From Bombardia bombarda (lineage: Eukaryota; Ascomycota; Sordariomycetes; Sordariales; Lasiosphaeriaceae): DNA of 64,000 nt. Numbering within the stretch: the first letter of the stretch is position 1; every line of letters starts with the position of its first letter. This document shows positions 47,233 through 58,317 of this stretch, piece by piece. A model generated the notes under the pieces. It was not told the DNA's origin and did no database searches. It saw nothing but the letters and a program-made list of their open reading frames with translations. The DNA is taken from assembly GCA_030512295.1 (NCBI GenBank), contig JAULSR010000001.1, positions 2,418,001-2,482,000 of the forward strand, read 5' to 3'. A program made the position numbers and the translations under genes.

Positions 47233-49315
47233 CTACGCTTTATACAACAAATCCAAAAACCCCGTCGCCAAATCCACCACGACGCTCTTATTCGGCAAGC
47301 TCCCGGCCACGCCATACAGCGCCGCCGCATCGCCCGTCGCCTTCCCCTTGGCGCGCTTCCCCTCGACCGCCCTGACCCGCTCCTTCTCCCTTTCCGCCTC
47401 AATCACCTCCTCCAGATCGGCCGCCAGCTTCTCCCACACCTTCACCAGCGGCCGCGTCATGGCCACGTGTATCGCCGGCGGGTTCTGCAGCGCGTTGAGA
47501 TGCCAGCCCTTGGCGCTCATGCCGTCGGCAATATCATATATATTCAGCTCGCGCGCCTGGAACGCCAGCACGCTGACGAGCGGGTTGCCCAGGATGTCAA
47601 GCTCGGCCGCCAGCACAGGCGACTCGCGGATGCGGTCCGCGAGCTTCTTGGTCGCGCCGACAATCTGCTCGCAGCTAGCCAAGTACCCGGCCTCGCCGAC
47701 TGTGACTAGACTGGCCCAGCAGGCCGCAATAAGCGCGCCGGGCCTGCTGCCCGCCATGCCGGGGGACGCGTACACGCCGCCCGACCAGTTCGGGTCGACA
47801 AAGTACTGGTAGGCGCGCAGCTCGGCGGTGCGGTAGAGCACGGTGCTGTTACCCTTCGGGGCGAAGCCGTACTTGTGCGTGTCGCAGCTGATGCTGGTGA
47901 CGCCCTTGAGGCGGAAGTCGAACGGCTGCGTCTCGAAGCCGGCCTTGTCGAGGAAGGGGACGAGGAAAGAGCCCAGGCAGCAGTCGACGTGGAGGGGGAT
48001 GTGGTGGCGGCGTTTTTTGAGGGCGAGCTTGGAGAGCGCGGCGATGTCGTCGATGATGCCGTGGGGGAAGTTGGGGGCCGAGCCGACGAGGAGGACGGTG
48101 TTGCTGTTGACGAGGCGGGAGACGCGGCGCACGTCGACCTGGTAGGCGGGCGCGGGGCAGGCGACGAGGTGGACTTTGATCTTGAAGTAGTCGCCGGCTT
48201 TGCGGAAGGCGACGTGGGCGGTTTCGGGGAGGATCCTGGGTGGGAGGTTAGTAATGAGCGGGTGAAAGGAGGAGGGATGGGGGAAAAAAAAAAGGGGGGG
48301 GTGTTTACATCTCCGGCTCGGTAACACCGCGCTCAACATAAGCCTTGTGCCTCGCAGACAAGCACGCCATCAAGATACTCTCCGTCCCACCACTCGTCCC
48401 CACACCAGCGGCGCCCAGGGGGGCATTGAACAGCCCCAACACCATGGCGACGACCTCGGCCTCCATCTTGCGCACGCCGGGGAAGACGTCGGGGTGGATG
48501 GGGTTGGCGACGGTGAACTTGCCGTAGGCCTCGGTCTGCAGGCGGATCAGGTCGTCCTCGCCGTGGTAGACGGCGCCCGACACGAAGCCGTCCTCCCAGC
48601 GGGTGTGGTCCATGGTGGCGAGCGTCTCGAGCTCCTTGCGCACTGCGTCCTCGGTCCAGCCCTCTTTAGGGAGTGTCAGGTAGCGGGTCGCGTTGGTCGG
48701 CACCAGCTTGAGCTGCAGCTTGCCGATGGCCTCGCTGACCTGCTTGCGCACCTGCGTGCGCACGCCCGGCATGTGCAGGAAGTAGCCGTACAGCACCCGC
48801 CGCGTCTCCGTGTACAGCTCCACCAGAGTGCCGAATAGGCCCCGGCCCTTGAGCTTCCATAGCGCCCGCCGCGTCCATCGCAGGACGAAGAGGAAGAAGA
48901 CGATGTTGCGGACTCTGGTAGGGGGTTAGTTTCTCGTAATGTGTTTGATCTGGTTGGAGAAAAGAAAAGGGAAGGAAGAGATATATGAAAGTGAGTGGCC
49001 CGGAATGCTTGGCGATAGGGACTACCCAAGTATGTAAAGGGGGCGGCTCAGGTATACAAACAAAAATGACATAAAAAGGGGGGCGAGCGGCAATCTTCAA
49101 ACTGTCTGAAAATCGCGAAGGCGCTCTTTATGCATCGAAGCGTGAGAATGATCGCTCCAGGTCTTATGTTTCAAAGAAAATGAAAAGAAAAAAGGAAGAA
49201 AGACCACTGACAAATCCAGATTCACCAACTGCAGCGGATTGCTCGGCGGCCGCGTCTTCTTGACCGTGTTGAAGCTCTCCCTCAAGCTGACGGGCATGCG
49301 CGACGTGCCCGGCAT
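47233..49315 (-). CDS. DPL1: Sphingosine-1-phosphate lyase (Dpl1)
   Basis: Pyridoxal-phosphate enzyme of the endoplasmic reticulum that cleaves phosphorylated sphingoid bases to a fatty aldehyde and phosphoethanolamine, the exit step of sphingolipid catabolism. Three exons: 49315-49212, 48914-48309 and 48235-47233; 1713 nt, 570 residues (yeast 589). The first intron is long, 297 nt. One membrane segment, IVFFLFVL, follows the first junction. The PLP fold shows GTSGGTESILMA, the Asp-containing HVDCCLGSF, and SCDTHKYGFAPKG with the Schiff-base Lys at about 358. The tail VVVDLATGFLDLLYKA is typical of the family. All catalytic elements are present. Confidence 0.94.
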
Positions 49316-50863
49316 CTTGTCTTTCTTTTCTTTTACTTTCTTTATACGTTACTGTTCCCTGTCCTTGTGGTTATTTCTTTTTACGGCGTGCGTGCGTGCC
49401 GCTATTCACAACCAAATTTGGAGCAGGACAAGCTGGGTTGTGTTTGTGTATGTGCCGTGCCTCTCAAGCTTTCAGGTCATGACGACAATTGGGAAACGAA
49501 CGGCGGGAACGGTAATAAGGTGTGGAAGGTATGGAGCGGGATGGATGGACTGGAACTGGAGGCGTCGCGCCAGCACCAACTATAGCAGCGCGTGGAGGCC
49601 TTTTTGGCACACTTGCCTAGGCTTGCTGAGGCGGCAGGCAGGGGGGTATGTTACCTTACACAGTACATTACGTCGGCACGCCGGGAGGCGAGAGAGGCAC
49701 TCACCCCCACCTGCAACTGGAACCCTGGGACATGGACACGGGGAAAGGTGAGGTGAGCTTTCCCCGCCATCCGAGCTATCACATGCATGCGTTCATCGTT
49801 CTTCATCCACCGCCCTGGTTTTGATGTTTTGCAGATACACCAATGCAAGTATTTAATATTGTCAATATCATTTGGGTCAGCACTCTGGTATATTCTCAAT
49901 TTGCTTATTATCCAACCTGAATCTCGTCGTCATTATTATACATTGGCATATAGTATCCTATACATTACGAGATTTCTCACATGCGTACGTAAAGAGCCCA
50001 CCGACAAAAAGACCCTCTTCCAGGGCAACCCAACCTCGGAGATGACGACAAATGTGGCCAAAACATCGTTACATACCTAGGCAGGCTCTCATCACACATT
50101 ACGCTACACTAACCAAGACGCCGCCAGCCTTGCAACCAGCCCTCCATGTCACCGCGCGTGATAAACTATCACATTTCCAGACCAGCTCGCTTGGTTACCT
50201 CCTTGTCTTTTAAGCTTCCATTACCAATTAGACCAGCCGATTGGCATTATTCTTTTTACATGTAAAAAAAGGCCCAAACCGCCTTCCTCCTCTATCTTTC
50301 TCGAAACTATGCTGGCAGGTTGATTGATCAATGAATCAACAAACCCAAGCACAACAAGGAGCAGCATATCAAGACCCAACAACACAACTTTTCATAATAT
50401 ACAAGACGCGCAGAAAAGGCCCTTGCCAAGACAGGTGGATATGTTTAAACCTCTCGGGAACAAGGCGGCAATTTTTCGAGCCCCAAAGATCCCAACAACC
50501 AACCCCTTGACGGCTCTTGTAGCCGCTGCTGCTGCCGTGTGCGCAAGGTCACCGCCTTCAGTAAACCCAGACCTCAAAACGGCCTCTCCTGTGAATTCAT
50601 CCATCCTGCCCGCCTATCCATTAGATCCCATAACGGGGAATACATCCGCCATGAACACTATATCAGGCCTCGGCCCCGGGGATTCGATTCGGGTCTGCTA
50701 CTACCATTATCACGATGGGAGTAACCCGATGGGTTGCTGTTTTGATACCGCCGCCTCTCCTATCGCTGCTACTTCCGCTGCCGCGTTGTTGTAGTCGTTG
50801 TGTGGTGTGTGTGTTCGTGTAAATGTGTAACGCTGCATTTATGTATACTGTCGTCTCCATCAA
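49316..50863. other. Intergenic between DPL1 and the GT34 gene
   Basis: 1.55 kb holding the DPL1 promoter and the 3' UTR of the mannosyltransferase. An open frame at 50324-50794 (plus) of 156 codons and one at 50392-50604 (minus) have no recognisable domain. They are probably chance frames in the 3' UTR. Confidence 0.45.
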
Positions 50864-52000
50864 TCATGCATTTTTGAATGAAATTCGCCACTGCTGAGCA
50901 AACCGCTGCGACTCGGATTCGCACGACTTGTCCCCCTGTGGCGTGCAGTCGATAAATCTCACGGCGATGTCTCCATCCTTGTATTCCGCCCCCTTGCCGC
51001 CCTTGCTGTACGAGTTCATGATCCGCTGGTCAACAAGGGCGAGCTTCGCGAGCAAAGTAGGGTGCCATTGTACAATATGCTCCTATTAAACACAGTTAGC
51101 AGAAGCTCAGACAGTATATAAGTTGCGCAAAACGCATCAGAATGATTTGCTCACCAGTGCATGCGTCTCAGCCTTTTGAAAGTTATAACTCCTATAAATA
51201 GGATCAAACCACGTCTCCATCAGAAACTTCGCCCAGTCCCCGTTGCGCAGCACAAAGCTGCCCGTCGACAGCCCGTCCTTGTCCTGGGTAAGCACGAAAT
51301 CGACGTCCTGCCCCTTGAGATGGCCAAACGTCTTGATGATGCTATCGGGCGGCACGACGGGCCGGTCCTTGATCATCAGCTCCTCCAGCCTGGCTGGCTT
51401 CATGACGTGCTCCTCGATCCTGAGCAGCGGGTTCATGACAAACGAGTTCTGGTCCAGATACCACAGATAGCCGGCGTCGGGAAACTTGGCCAAGGCGTGC
51501 CGCGTTGCCACCACGCTCGTCCACGACGCCGGCGCCCCCTTGAGCTCGTACTCGCCCACCTTGGCGAAGAATGTCTGGTAGCCTGTGCGTTACATAGTTC
51601 CAAGTCAGCAATCATGCCCATATCCATCCCAGACACCAACCAACATCCACATCCAACAAAACATACCGTGTTTCTGCGCATACTGTATCCTATTATCCTT
51701 GACCATGTCTATATACGGCTTGCTGTACTTTGCCTCGTCAAACACCGTCACCAGCACGGCGGTCGGCTTGCCCGACGGCTTGTGCTGCCCGGGAGCGCCA
51801 TGCCTGCCGCCCAGCCGGATCACGACATAGACCAGGGCGATGAATGCGAGCCCGGCGAGCGCGAGTGTCTTGTGGCTTCTCCTCCTCCGCACTAGTCCAG
51901 GGAGCTTGGATGACGAAGACGACGACGACGACGACGGCGACGAGCGCGGGAGGAAGGGCGGCGGATTCGACGTCTTGCGCGGGGGGTATGCGAAATGCAT
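50864..52000 (-). CDS. GT34 alpha-mannosyltransferase, Mnn10/Mnn11 type
   Basis: Golgi enzyme of the GMA12/MNN10 family, acting in N-glycan outer-chain extension (alpha-1,6-mannosyltransferase complex in yeast). Three exons: 52000-51667, 51582-51155 and 51082-50864; 981 nt, 326 residues. A Ser/Pro-rich cytosolic tail is followed by one membrane anchor at about 45-63 (TLALAGLAFIALVYVVIRLG), giving type II topology. The nucleotide-sugar site is in YLWYLDQNSFVMNP, near residues 146-159; the usual DxD is replaced by D-Q-N, seen in some fungal relatives. NGDWAKFLMETWFDP and EHIVQWHP near the end match the family's C-terminal part. Its exact bond specificity is not readable. Confidence 0.88.
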
Positions 52001-53412
52001 CGTCGCGGCGCCGGTAAATCCACAGGCGAACCGACGCCAACCAGGAGAAGGCTAAGTGTATGTGTAACCACCGCCGAGGCAGGCAGGTAGGCCAATGGCT
52101 AGACTAGATAGAAACTACTACGCGACGTATGGTTGGGAAGGAAAAGCGCTTTGCCCCTAAAGAAGTTGAGGTGGTGATGGACAATCAATCGCTGGTGTGG
52201 TGGAGCGGCGGGCGCGGCGTGCGAATATTCGTCGGTAGCTCGAAACAAAGGACGGACGGTGGCTCGCTGGCGAATCGAGGGAGTGTCAGGCGCACGCGCG
52301 GCGATTCGGCTCCCTTATCAAAGAGTTGTCGTCGGATGCCGTCACGAATCGGGTTGTTTTGCAGCGACCGAGTGCAAGGAACAATGGGGCTCGTAAAGTC
52401 GTTCGTCCGTCCGCAGTTAGGTAGGTGGTTACGAAGTACAGGAGAGCGAGGAGGCAACACGTTAGATGAGGTCAGGATTTAGAAGACATTGGGCGAAGAA
52501 AACGAAATTGAACTGGCCACGACGCTGCGCGCTGTGCCGCCTCCAACAGAAACTCGGTCAACGAGGAAACAGAAACAAGGGGATAGGCTGAATATGACGA
52601 AGAATTATTGAAAGTAAACTGAAAGTGAGGGCGACGAGGGCATCGATACTTTAAAAAAAAGATACTTTGTTGTCTAAGTTGCCGCTTGTCGGTATCAACT
52701 GGGTGTCGCTAATCTCGCTATTGACCCTGGAAACGTTTCCGATTTGGCTGACAGCGACCGTTTGACAGGTGTCTTCAGCGGCTCGCATCCGATAAGGATC
52801 TCACACCCCCCACTCAGGGGCTCATTCAGCCTTATTTACAGTCTACAGTGATTGATAGGTAAGTACCTATCGATCTGCAGATACTTCTGCTTCATAACCA
52901 AATAATTGAAGATACTATATGTCATAACAACGTCATCTCATCCAGACAGGTGACACGATGTTTTCCTCAAGATCGAATTCATCAACACCATGTTTTTCCA
53001 GATTCGAAACCGGAGTACAAATCGGTCAAGAGTCAAGACACCTCCATGGGCGCGATTTCATAAAATCTTGTGATAAAATCTTTTGTATTATCCTGGTTTG
53101 TACCAATCTTGCACGGTCAACATCTTCATCACAAAACCATTAAAGGCTAGAGGAGTCAAAAGATAGTCGAAAAGATTCCAAAGAACCTTTTTGACGTACG
53201 CGCTAGACTGACGCATTCACACCAATCCTGTACGAAAACCAGACAAGACGTCCAGTTAACAAGGCGGCAGCGAAGCTTGATCTTTGCACACAGACTAGTT
53301 GCCACTGCACAGAAGAAAAAGCTGTGGTAACTTAAGAGTGTGCAAACGGAGTTGAAATCAAAACACAGAAACCCCCATCTCACAGGCATCAAGAGGCTCT
53401 TTCGCGATCATA
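52001..53412. other. Intergenic between the GT34 and RING-CH genes
   Basis: 1.4 kb. Promoter of the GT34 gene and 3' UTR of the RING-CH gene. A 117-codon frame at 52129-52482 (plus) lies in the GT34 promoter and has no domain. Nothing else supported. Confidence 0.45.
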
Positions 53413-54482
53413 CTACTGGTCTTTCCTCGACTCAGGGGCCGGACCCTCGTCGTCAACCTCTTCGTACTCGTCTGGATCATCGCCCTGTACGTCAATGATC
53501 CGATCACTGACTTTTTCTAAGGCCCGCGCACTGAGATGGTTCACCAACTTCCAAGCAGCCTAGATGATCCAACTGTTAGCTTTCATACCCTTTACAACAC
53601 AAGCCAAGGACAGTGACATACCCCAAGGAACGTGAGAACTCCAACAACCACAATAAACAAGTTGATATTCTCAAGCCTAGCTCTCCCCGTCGCCGCCCTT
53701 CTGCGCCGACCACCAAACGTGCCACCGCGAATGCTGAACCACTGCCATGGCGAAACAGCAAGAAAGCTCTTAAAAAACCCCAACAGCCCAAGCGAGAAGA
53801 ACCCCTTCAGAAAATGAAACGACCACGACGAAGGATCTTCATGCAACGCCACCGGCGGCTGCAGCGCCTCGACATCCTCGACGACATCCGCAATAGTGTC
53901 AATGATCCCCCCCATCGGATCCAGCCAAAGGTTAATGATAGGATCAGCGATGAACCCCAGCACAAAGACTGTGGCAAGCAAGATGAGCACCGTCATGGCG
54001 ACGCGAATCAACGTGCTAGACAGCCAGCTGCTCCACTTTAGCCGGGCCATCCGGTACTGAAAGCCGCACGTGGGACACTGGTAGTAGTGCCTGTCCGAGA
54101 ACGGCGCCGACTGTCGCCATGCCTGCAGACACCCCTCGTGCACGTATTTTTGCGAGCCCTTGCAGTTGCACGGGCAGAGCAAGCGGCCGAGCTCTGGATC
54201 CTCTGAGACGTAGCGCACGCGCGACCGTGAGGTGAATAGGCCCGCAGCGATCGAGTCGTCGATGTCTGTGGTCGGGTTGACCACCTCCAAGCAGATGCGA
54301 CAAGTGCGGGGCTTGTAGATTCGTCTTTTTGGAGAAGCAGAAGCTGGCCGTGGTTGTTCTGGTGATGGGGTTTGCTCGGTGTTGTGGTTATGGTTGTTGG
54401 CAGGCTGTTGTGGCTCTTCAGCTGTTGACGATGATGATGACGTCGCGCGTGGCTGCCGCTGGTTGGGAACTTGGGGATCCAT
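53413..54482 (-). CDS. RING-CH (MARCH-type) membrane E3 ubiquitin ligase
   Basis: Membrane-bound ubiquitin ligase with a RINGv/RING-CH finger of C4HC3 form. Two exons, 54482-53622 and 53559-53413 (phase 0; GTATGT donor, CTAG acceptor); 335 residues. The N-terminal 50 residues are Ser/Gln/Pro-rich. The finger starts at CRICLEVV (about 60) and continues with LLCPCNCKGSQKYVHEGCLQAW and YYQCPTCGFQY to about 143. Three hydrophobic stretches follow: about 155-185, 221-246 and 273-293, consistent with an ER, Golgi or endosomal protein. The C-terminal 40 residues are acidic. Fungal members of this family are poorly characterised; a role in quality control at the ER or Golgi is inference from domain type. 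It lacks the many-pass layout of Doa10. Confidence 0.87.
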
Positions 54483-55600
54483 GTCTGCAGGCCACGACCA
54501 CTGCGCTCGTTGGGGAATAGAGGCTATCGTTTCCGAGTGGATGTTGTGGAATCAGGGGGTATTTGAAGCTCAAAGGGATGTGAACGGAATGGAATGGGAT
54601 TGGAGAGAACCAGTGTTGGTCGGAAAGGAAGCTTTGAAGCGAAAGGTGTTCAGAAATGACCACACTTTAGAACCAACTCGACGCAATTGACCTACCTTAG
54701 CCTGGGCCACCTATCTCCGATCGGGCTGGGCCAGTGGCTGACGACTTACCTAAGTGAAGCTTTCACATTCTTCAGTAGTCCTGTAGTAGAGAAGCGTCAG
54801 CCCTTTTGTAGTAAGGGATTCGCTCGCAAAACACAGCATCTGCAGCAGAGAGCTGGAGGTACTGGGGTTGCAGGAAAAGCGCAGCGAAAAGGAATAACAA
54901 GGGAAGTGGAAGTAAATCTCAAGAAGCAGGTGCGTTTTTCTTCTCGTTGAAGGGTGGATCCCGACGTCCATTTCCAGCCTAGACTTGTTCTGTCCTAGTG
55001 GAGTCTATAGCTTCCGGCCAGCGACTTGACGAGCGCTGAAGGCAGCTGCCAGCAGGGCGGAACCTAGCACCTAAAGAGCTAGCTCGGTACGAAGTATCTG
55101 CAGTTTCTATGGTCGAGCCGGAGCTGTCATGCACAGGATAGAAGTTGATGCAAAACTCGAAAAGAAAATCTGAAAGCCTACAGCCATACCTTAGCATATT
55201 AAGAGGAGTTTTAGTTATATGGAATCTTCTTCGTCCGCAAAGATTTGGAATGATGGAGCTTTTGATAACTACTTCAATCAGTACCTGCACTTACAGCACT
55301 AGCTTAGCAGCGGTAGGGCCAATCACAGTCCTCCATCTATCCAGGTATAACGTAGCTTGGCTGGTCCGAGCTCGCCAGCAACAGCGGTCGGCGGCGGCGG
55401 TCGGGCAGGCTGAGAGCTCAGACGCGCAACATCCCCGTGCCTGGACGTAGCGTACTGGCCTAGCTTCCTAACCGCGAACGACAACGAACAGCCTCTCACC
55501 ACACCACATCCTTTTTGAAGAGGTCAGGACAACATCATCTGGAGCCTGTGCCATCACTTATATTCTGCAAATCTTCTGAACCCTCCACACACTCGGCACC
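54483..55600. promoter_or_regulatory. Divergent promoter of the RING-CH and PRE8 genes
   Basis: 1.1 kb between divergent starts. A CCAAT sequence lies at 55319-55323, about 280 bp before the proteasome gene start; GCGG-rich sequence follows at 55380-55410. Near 54690-54760 several TACCT/ACCTA motifs occur. No coding region supported. Confidence 0.5.
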
Positions 55601-56874
55601 ATGGCTGATAGATACTCCTTCTCCCTCACTACTTTCTCCCCCAGGTAAGTTGAACTAGCTTCCACCCCATCACCAGCTTGCTCCATAGCTGTGTTTCGTA
55701 CCTTGACGTTTCTAACACAACAGCGCAGCGGAAAGCTGGTCCAGATCGGTCAGTCATCTATATCCATCCACCACTCCTCGTCCGCCCACAAGCCATGACG
55801 TGCATATCCCGAGAATCGATCGCCTTCACATTCGCCACGGGAGCAGCAGCGGCTCCAACAGCAGCAGTATCCATAACCAACCGAACGTATCCGCTAACAC
55901 ACAACCCGCGTGTAGAATATGCCTTGAACGCAGTCAACCAGGGCGTAACAGCCCTCGGCATCAAGGGCAAGTAAACCACCCTCTCGTCTCATACTTCCAA
56001 ATATTCCAACCCAGCAGCAAGTGTCTAACACAGCCCCCTCCCAACAGCCACCAACGGCATCGTCCTCGCCACCGAAAAGAAGTCGTCCTCCCCGCTCGCC
56101 GACCCGTCTTCGCTGTCCAAGATCAGCCTGATCACGCCCAACATCGGCATGGTCTACTCGGGCATGGGCCCCGACTACAGAGTGCTCGTCGACCGCGCGC
56201 GCAAGGTGTCGCACACAGGCTACAAGCGCATCTACAACGAGTACCCGCCCACCAGGATATTAGTCCAGGACGTGGCGCGCGTCATGCAGGAGGCCACCCA
56301 GTCGGGCGGCGTCCGCCCATACGGCGTCAGCCTGCTCATCGCCGGCTGGGACGAGGGCATCCTGCCTGAGGAGGAGGAAGGTTCCGCCAAGACGGAGGTG
56401 GTGATCACGGGTGAGGATGGGGAGAAGAAAAAGGTCAGCGGCAAGACGGGCGGCATCTTGAAGGGCGGCCCTATGCTGTACCAGGTCGATCCGTCGGGAA
56501 GCTACTTCCCGTGGAAGGCGACTGCGATCGGCAAGAGCGCCACGACGGCCAAGACGTTCTTGGAGAAGAGATACGCTGAGGGTTTGGAGCTGGAGGACGC
56601 GGTGCATATTGCGCTGTTGACTCTGAAGGAGACGATTGAGGGCGAGATGAATGGGGAGACGATTGAGATTGGTAAGTGTTGTCTTTTCTTGGCATTTCAT
56701 AACTTTCTTACAACTGTACGGCTGTTTTTTTAACCACTCTGCTAACACTCGCCAGGCATCGTTGGACCCCCGGCGGATCATCTTCTGGGTGTCGAGGGCG
56801 TCGAGGGGGCAAAGGGTCCCCGCTTCCGGAAGCTCACCCCCCAGGAAATTGAGGACTACCTTACGAATCTATGA
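55601..56874 (+). CDS. PRE8: 20S proteasome subunit alpha2 (Pre8/PSMA2)
   Basis: Structural alpha-ring subunit of the 20S proteasome. Five exons: 55601-55644, 55729-55748, 55916-55966, 56048-56671 and 56756-56874; 858 nt, 285 residues, all phases consistent. The start [25 protein letters not shown] is the alpha-subunit signature. The second exon is only 20 nt. The third intron (55967-56047) starts GCAAGT rather than GT; with it the protein reads IKATNGIVLATEKK as in other alpha2 subunits, and without it a stop follows at once. Between IAGWDEG and MLYQVDPSGSYFPWK is an acidic and Lys-rich insertion of roughly 35 residues (about 144-180) compared with yeast Pre8 (250 residues). The end KGPRFRKLTPQEIEDYL matches the family. 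Confidence 0.95.
55967..56047 (+). other. GC-AG intron in PRE8
   Basis: Donor AAGG|GCAAGT, branch site CTAAC in TGTCTAACACAG, acceptor CCCAACAG. The donor matches the consensus of the rare GC-AG class exactly. The reading frame, the protein match (IKATNG) and an immediate stop codon when unspliced all support it. Confidence 0.88.
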
Positions 56875-57024
56875 TGGAGAGGATATGAGAGAGAGAGTAT
56901 GGCGTTGAATGAGCACAATGAGCACAATGAGCTTGGTTGCTTGCTTTGCTTACACACACTTACTTGGCACTGTACAATAGAAAAGGATAGAGCCCTCGTT
57001 CGGAAGAGTAGCGAGTCATCATGC

Positions 57025-57047
57025 AAGAAGAAGAAGAAGAAGAAGAA
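57025..57047. repeat. AAG trinucleotide repeat
   Basis: Seven to eight AAG copies in the short convergent region between PRE8 and the RCC1 gene. Confidence 0.85.
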
Positions 57048-57060
57048 AGGGGTACCTTAA

Positions 57061-58317
57061 TCAGCCTTGATTCCGAACGATTACGAATGAGTTTCTCGAC
57101 CCTGCCGCAACCCCCACGATGGACTGTCTAGCCGTGTCGAGTCCCAGGTCGACTCTTGTCCATGAAGCGGCCGATGACGCCTGCAGGCCAAGTTGGCCGT
57201 TGCTGTTGTTGCCGATGGTGAATAGCTCCCCGTCTACAGTAAGAGCTATCAAGTGCTGGTCTCCCACGCCAATGTCCGCGATGTCATTGTCGTCTATCAC
57301 AATGGGGGTTGGGCGGTCTCCCATGTCATCAAGGATGACAGCAGATCGACCTCGGTCGCCCCAGCAGTACAGGTCGTTTCCGGCTGTGAGGGCGGCGAGA
57401 GTGTAGCCGCCAGCAGCTATTTTGGTGATGGGGCCTGTTGGGAGGTCTTCGAGGTCTGTGACCAGTCCTGGTTTGTTCGGAGGGCTGCATTTTGATTTCA
57501 TATTTTGTTAGTTCCTGTTTGCAAGCTCCAAGTTTTATTGGTTACCTGGTATCGTCGTCGACATCTCTGCCGAGACAGGCAGCGTAGCGCTCGTCGCCCC
57601 ACGTCCAGACCTGACCGGTTGAGGAGAGTGCAGCAAAGCCGGTCTCGTAAGCAACTAGCTGGACTACATTTGGGAAGCCGGAAAAGGTATGCTGAGTTGT
57701 GGTGGTATCGGTCCCTGGAGTCTCTTTGAGGTTGTTGTTATATTTGTGAGAGAGGAGGTCACGCATGGATTGGTATTGGTGGAAGGTGTCCAGCCTGCCA
57801 TAGACTATTTGTTGTTTTCAATGAGATTTCGGGCTACGAATGAGTGTCCTATCCATTGCCTTTACCTACCTATAACAAAGCCGTTGGACGCCTCAGCAAA
57901 GTTGACGTGACCAAGTTTTGCACTTTGGCTCTTGTAGATGTCGTCGTCGTCGTCAGCAGCGGCCCGCAACGCGTCGTGCTCCTTTGGCACCATGCCCGCA
58001 GATCGGAGGCGGAATGAGAGCCCCCCTGCGGGCCTTGACCGCACTTTTCGGGGTGGGTTAGCATGGTGTGTGTGTGTGTGTTGTTCAACCAATGGATCAC
58101 ATTTTCCTTCTTTCTTTTTTTCTTTGGCTTGATTATTCGTGACTCACTCACCGAGAGTGTATGAAATGAAAGGGTCGACATGATCAATGGCATCATCGCT
58201 CAGCACGCGTGTAAAGACGCGGATGTCGTCTGGCTCTTGATGGAGATGCAGACCGTTCCCGCCGTCTTCAAAGCGCAATTGGTTCCAGGCATTGAACCCG
58301 GTTGCGTATAGCTCCAT
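57061..58317 (-). CDS. RCC1-repeat protein, possible Kti13/Ats1 orthologue
   Basis: Beta-propeller of RCC1 repeats. Four exons: 58317-58152, 58043-57870, 57804-57546 and 57484-57061; 1023 nt, 340 residues, all phases consistent. Repeat cores are visible: GFAALSSTGQVWTWGDERYA, YTLAALTAGNDLYCWGDRG, HLIALTVDGELFTIGNNSNGQLGL and the last, IVGVAAGSRNSFVIV. The first blade begins at MELYATGFNAWNQLRF. The second intron's acceptor, CGAAAAG, is weak but has a CTAAC branch site nearby. The size and lack of extra domains fit yeast Ats1/Kti13 (333 residues), a partner of the diphthamide and Elongator pathways, but RCC1 proteins are diverse, so this identity is uncertain. It is divergent from DCL2. Confidence 0.82.

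Noticed and set aside
50324..50794. 156-codon plus-strand frame
   Set aside because: Lies in the likely 3' UTR of the GT34 gene; biased composition and no recognisable motif.
52129..52482. 117-codon plus-strand frame
   Set aside because: Sits in the promoter of the GT34 gene; no domain or supporting context.
55916..55974. Possible premature stop in PRE8 after IKGK
   Set aside because: It lies within the GC-AG intron; splicing gives the conserved IKATNG.
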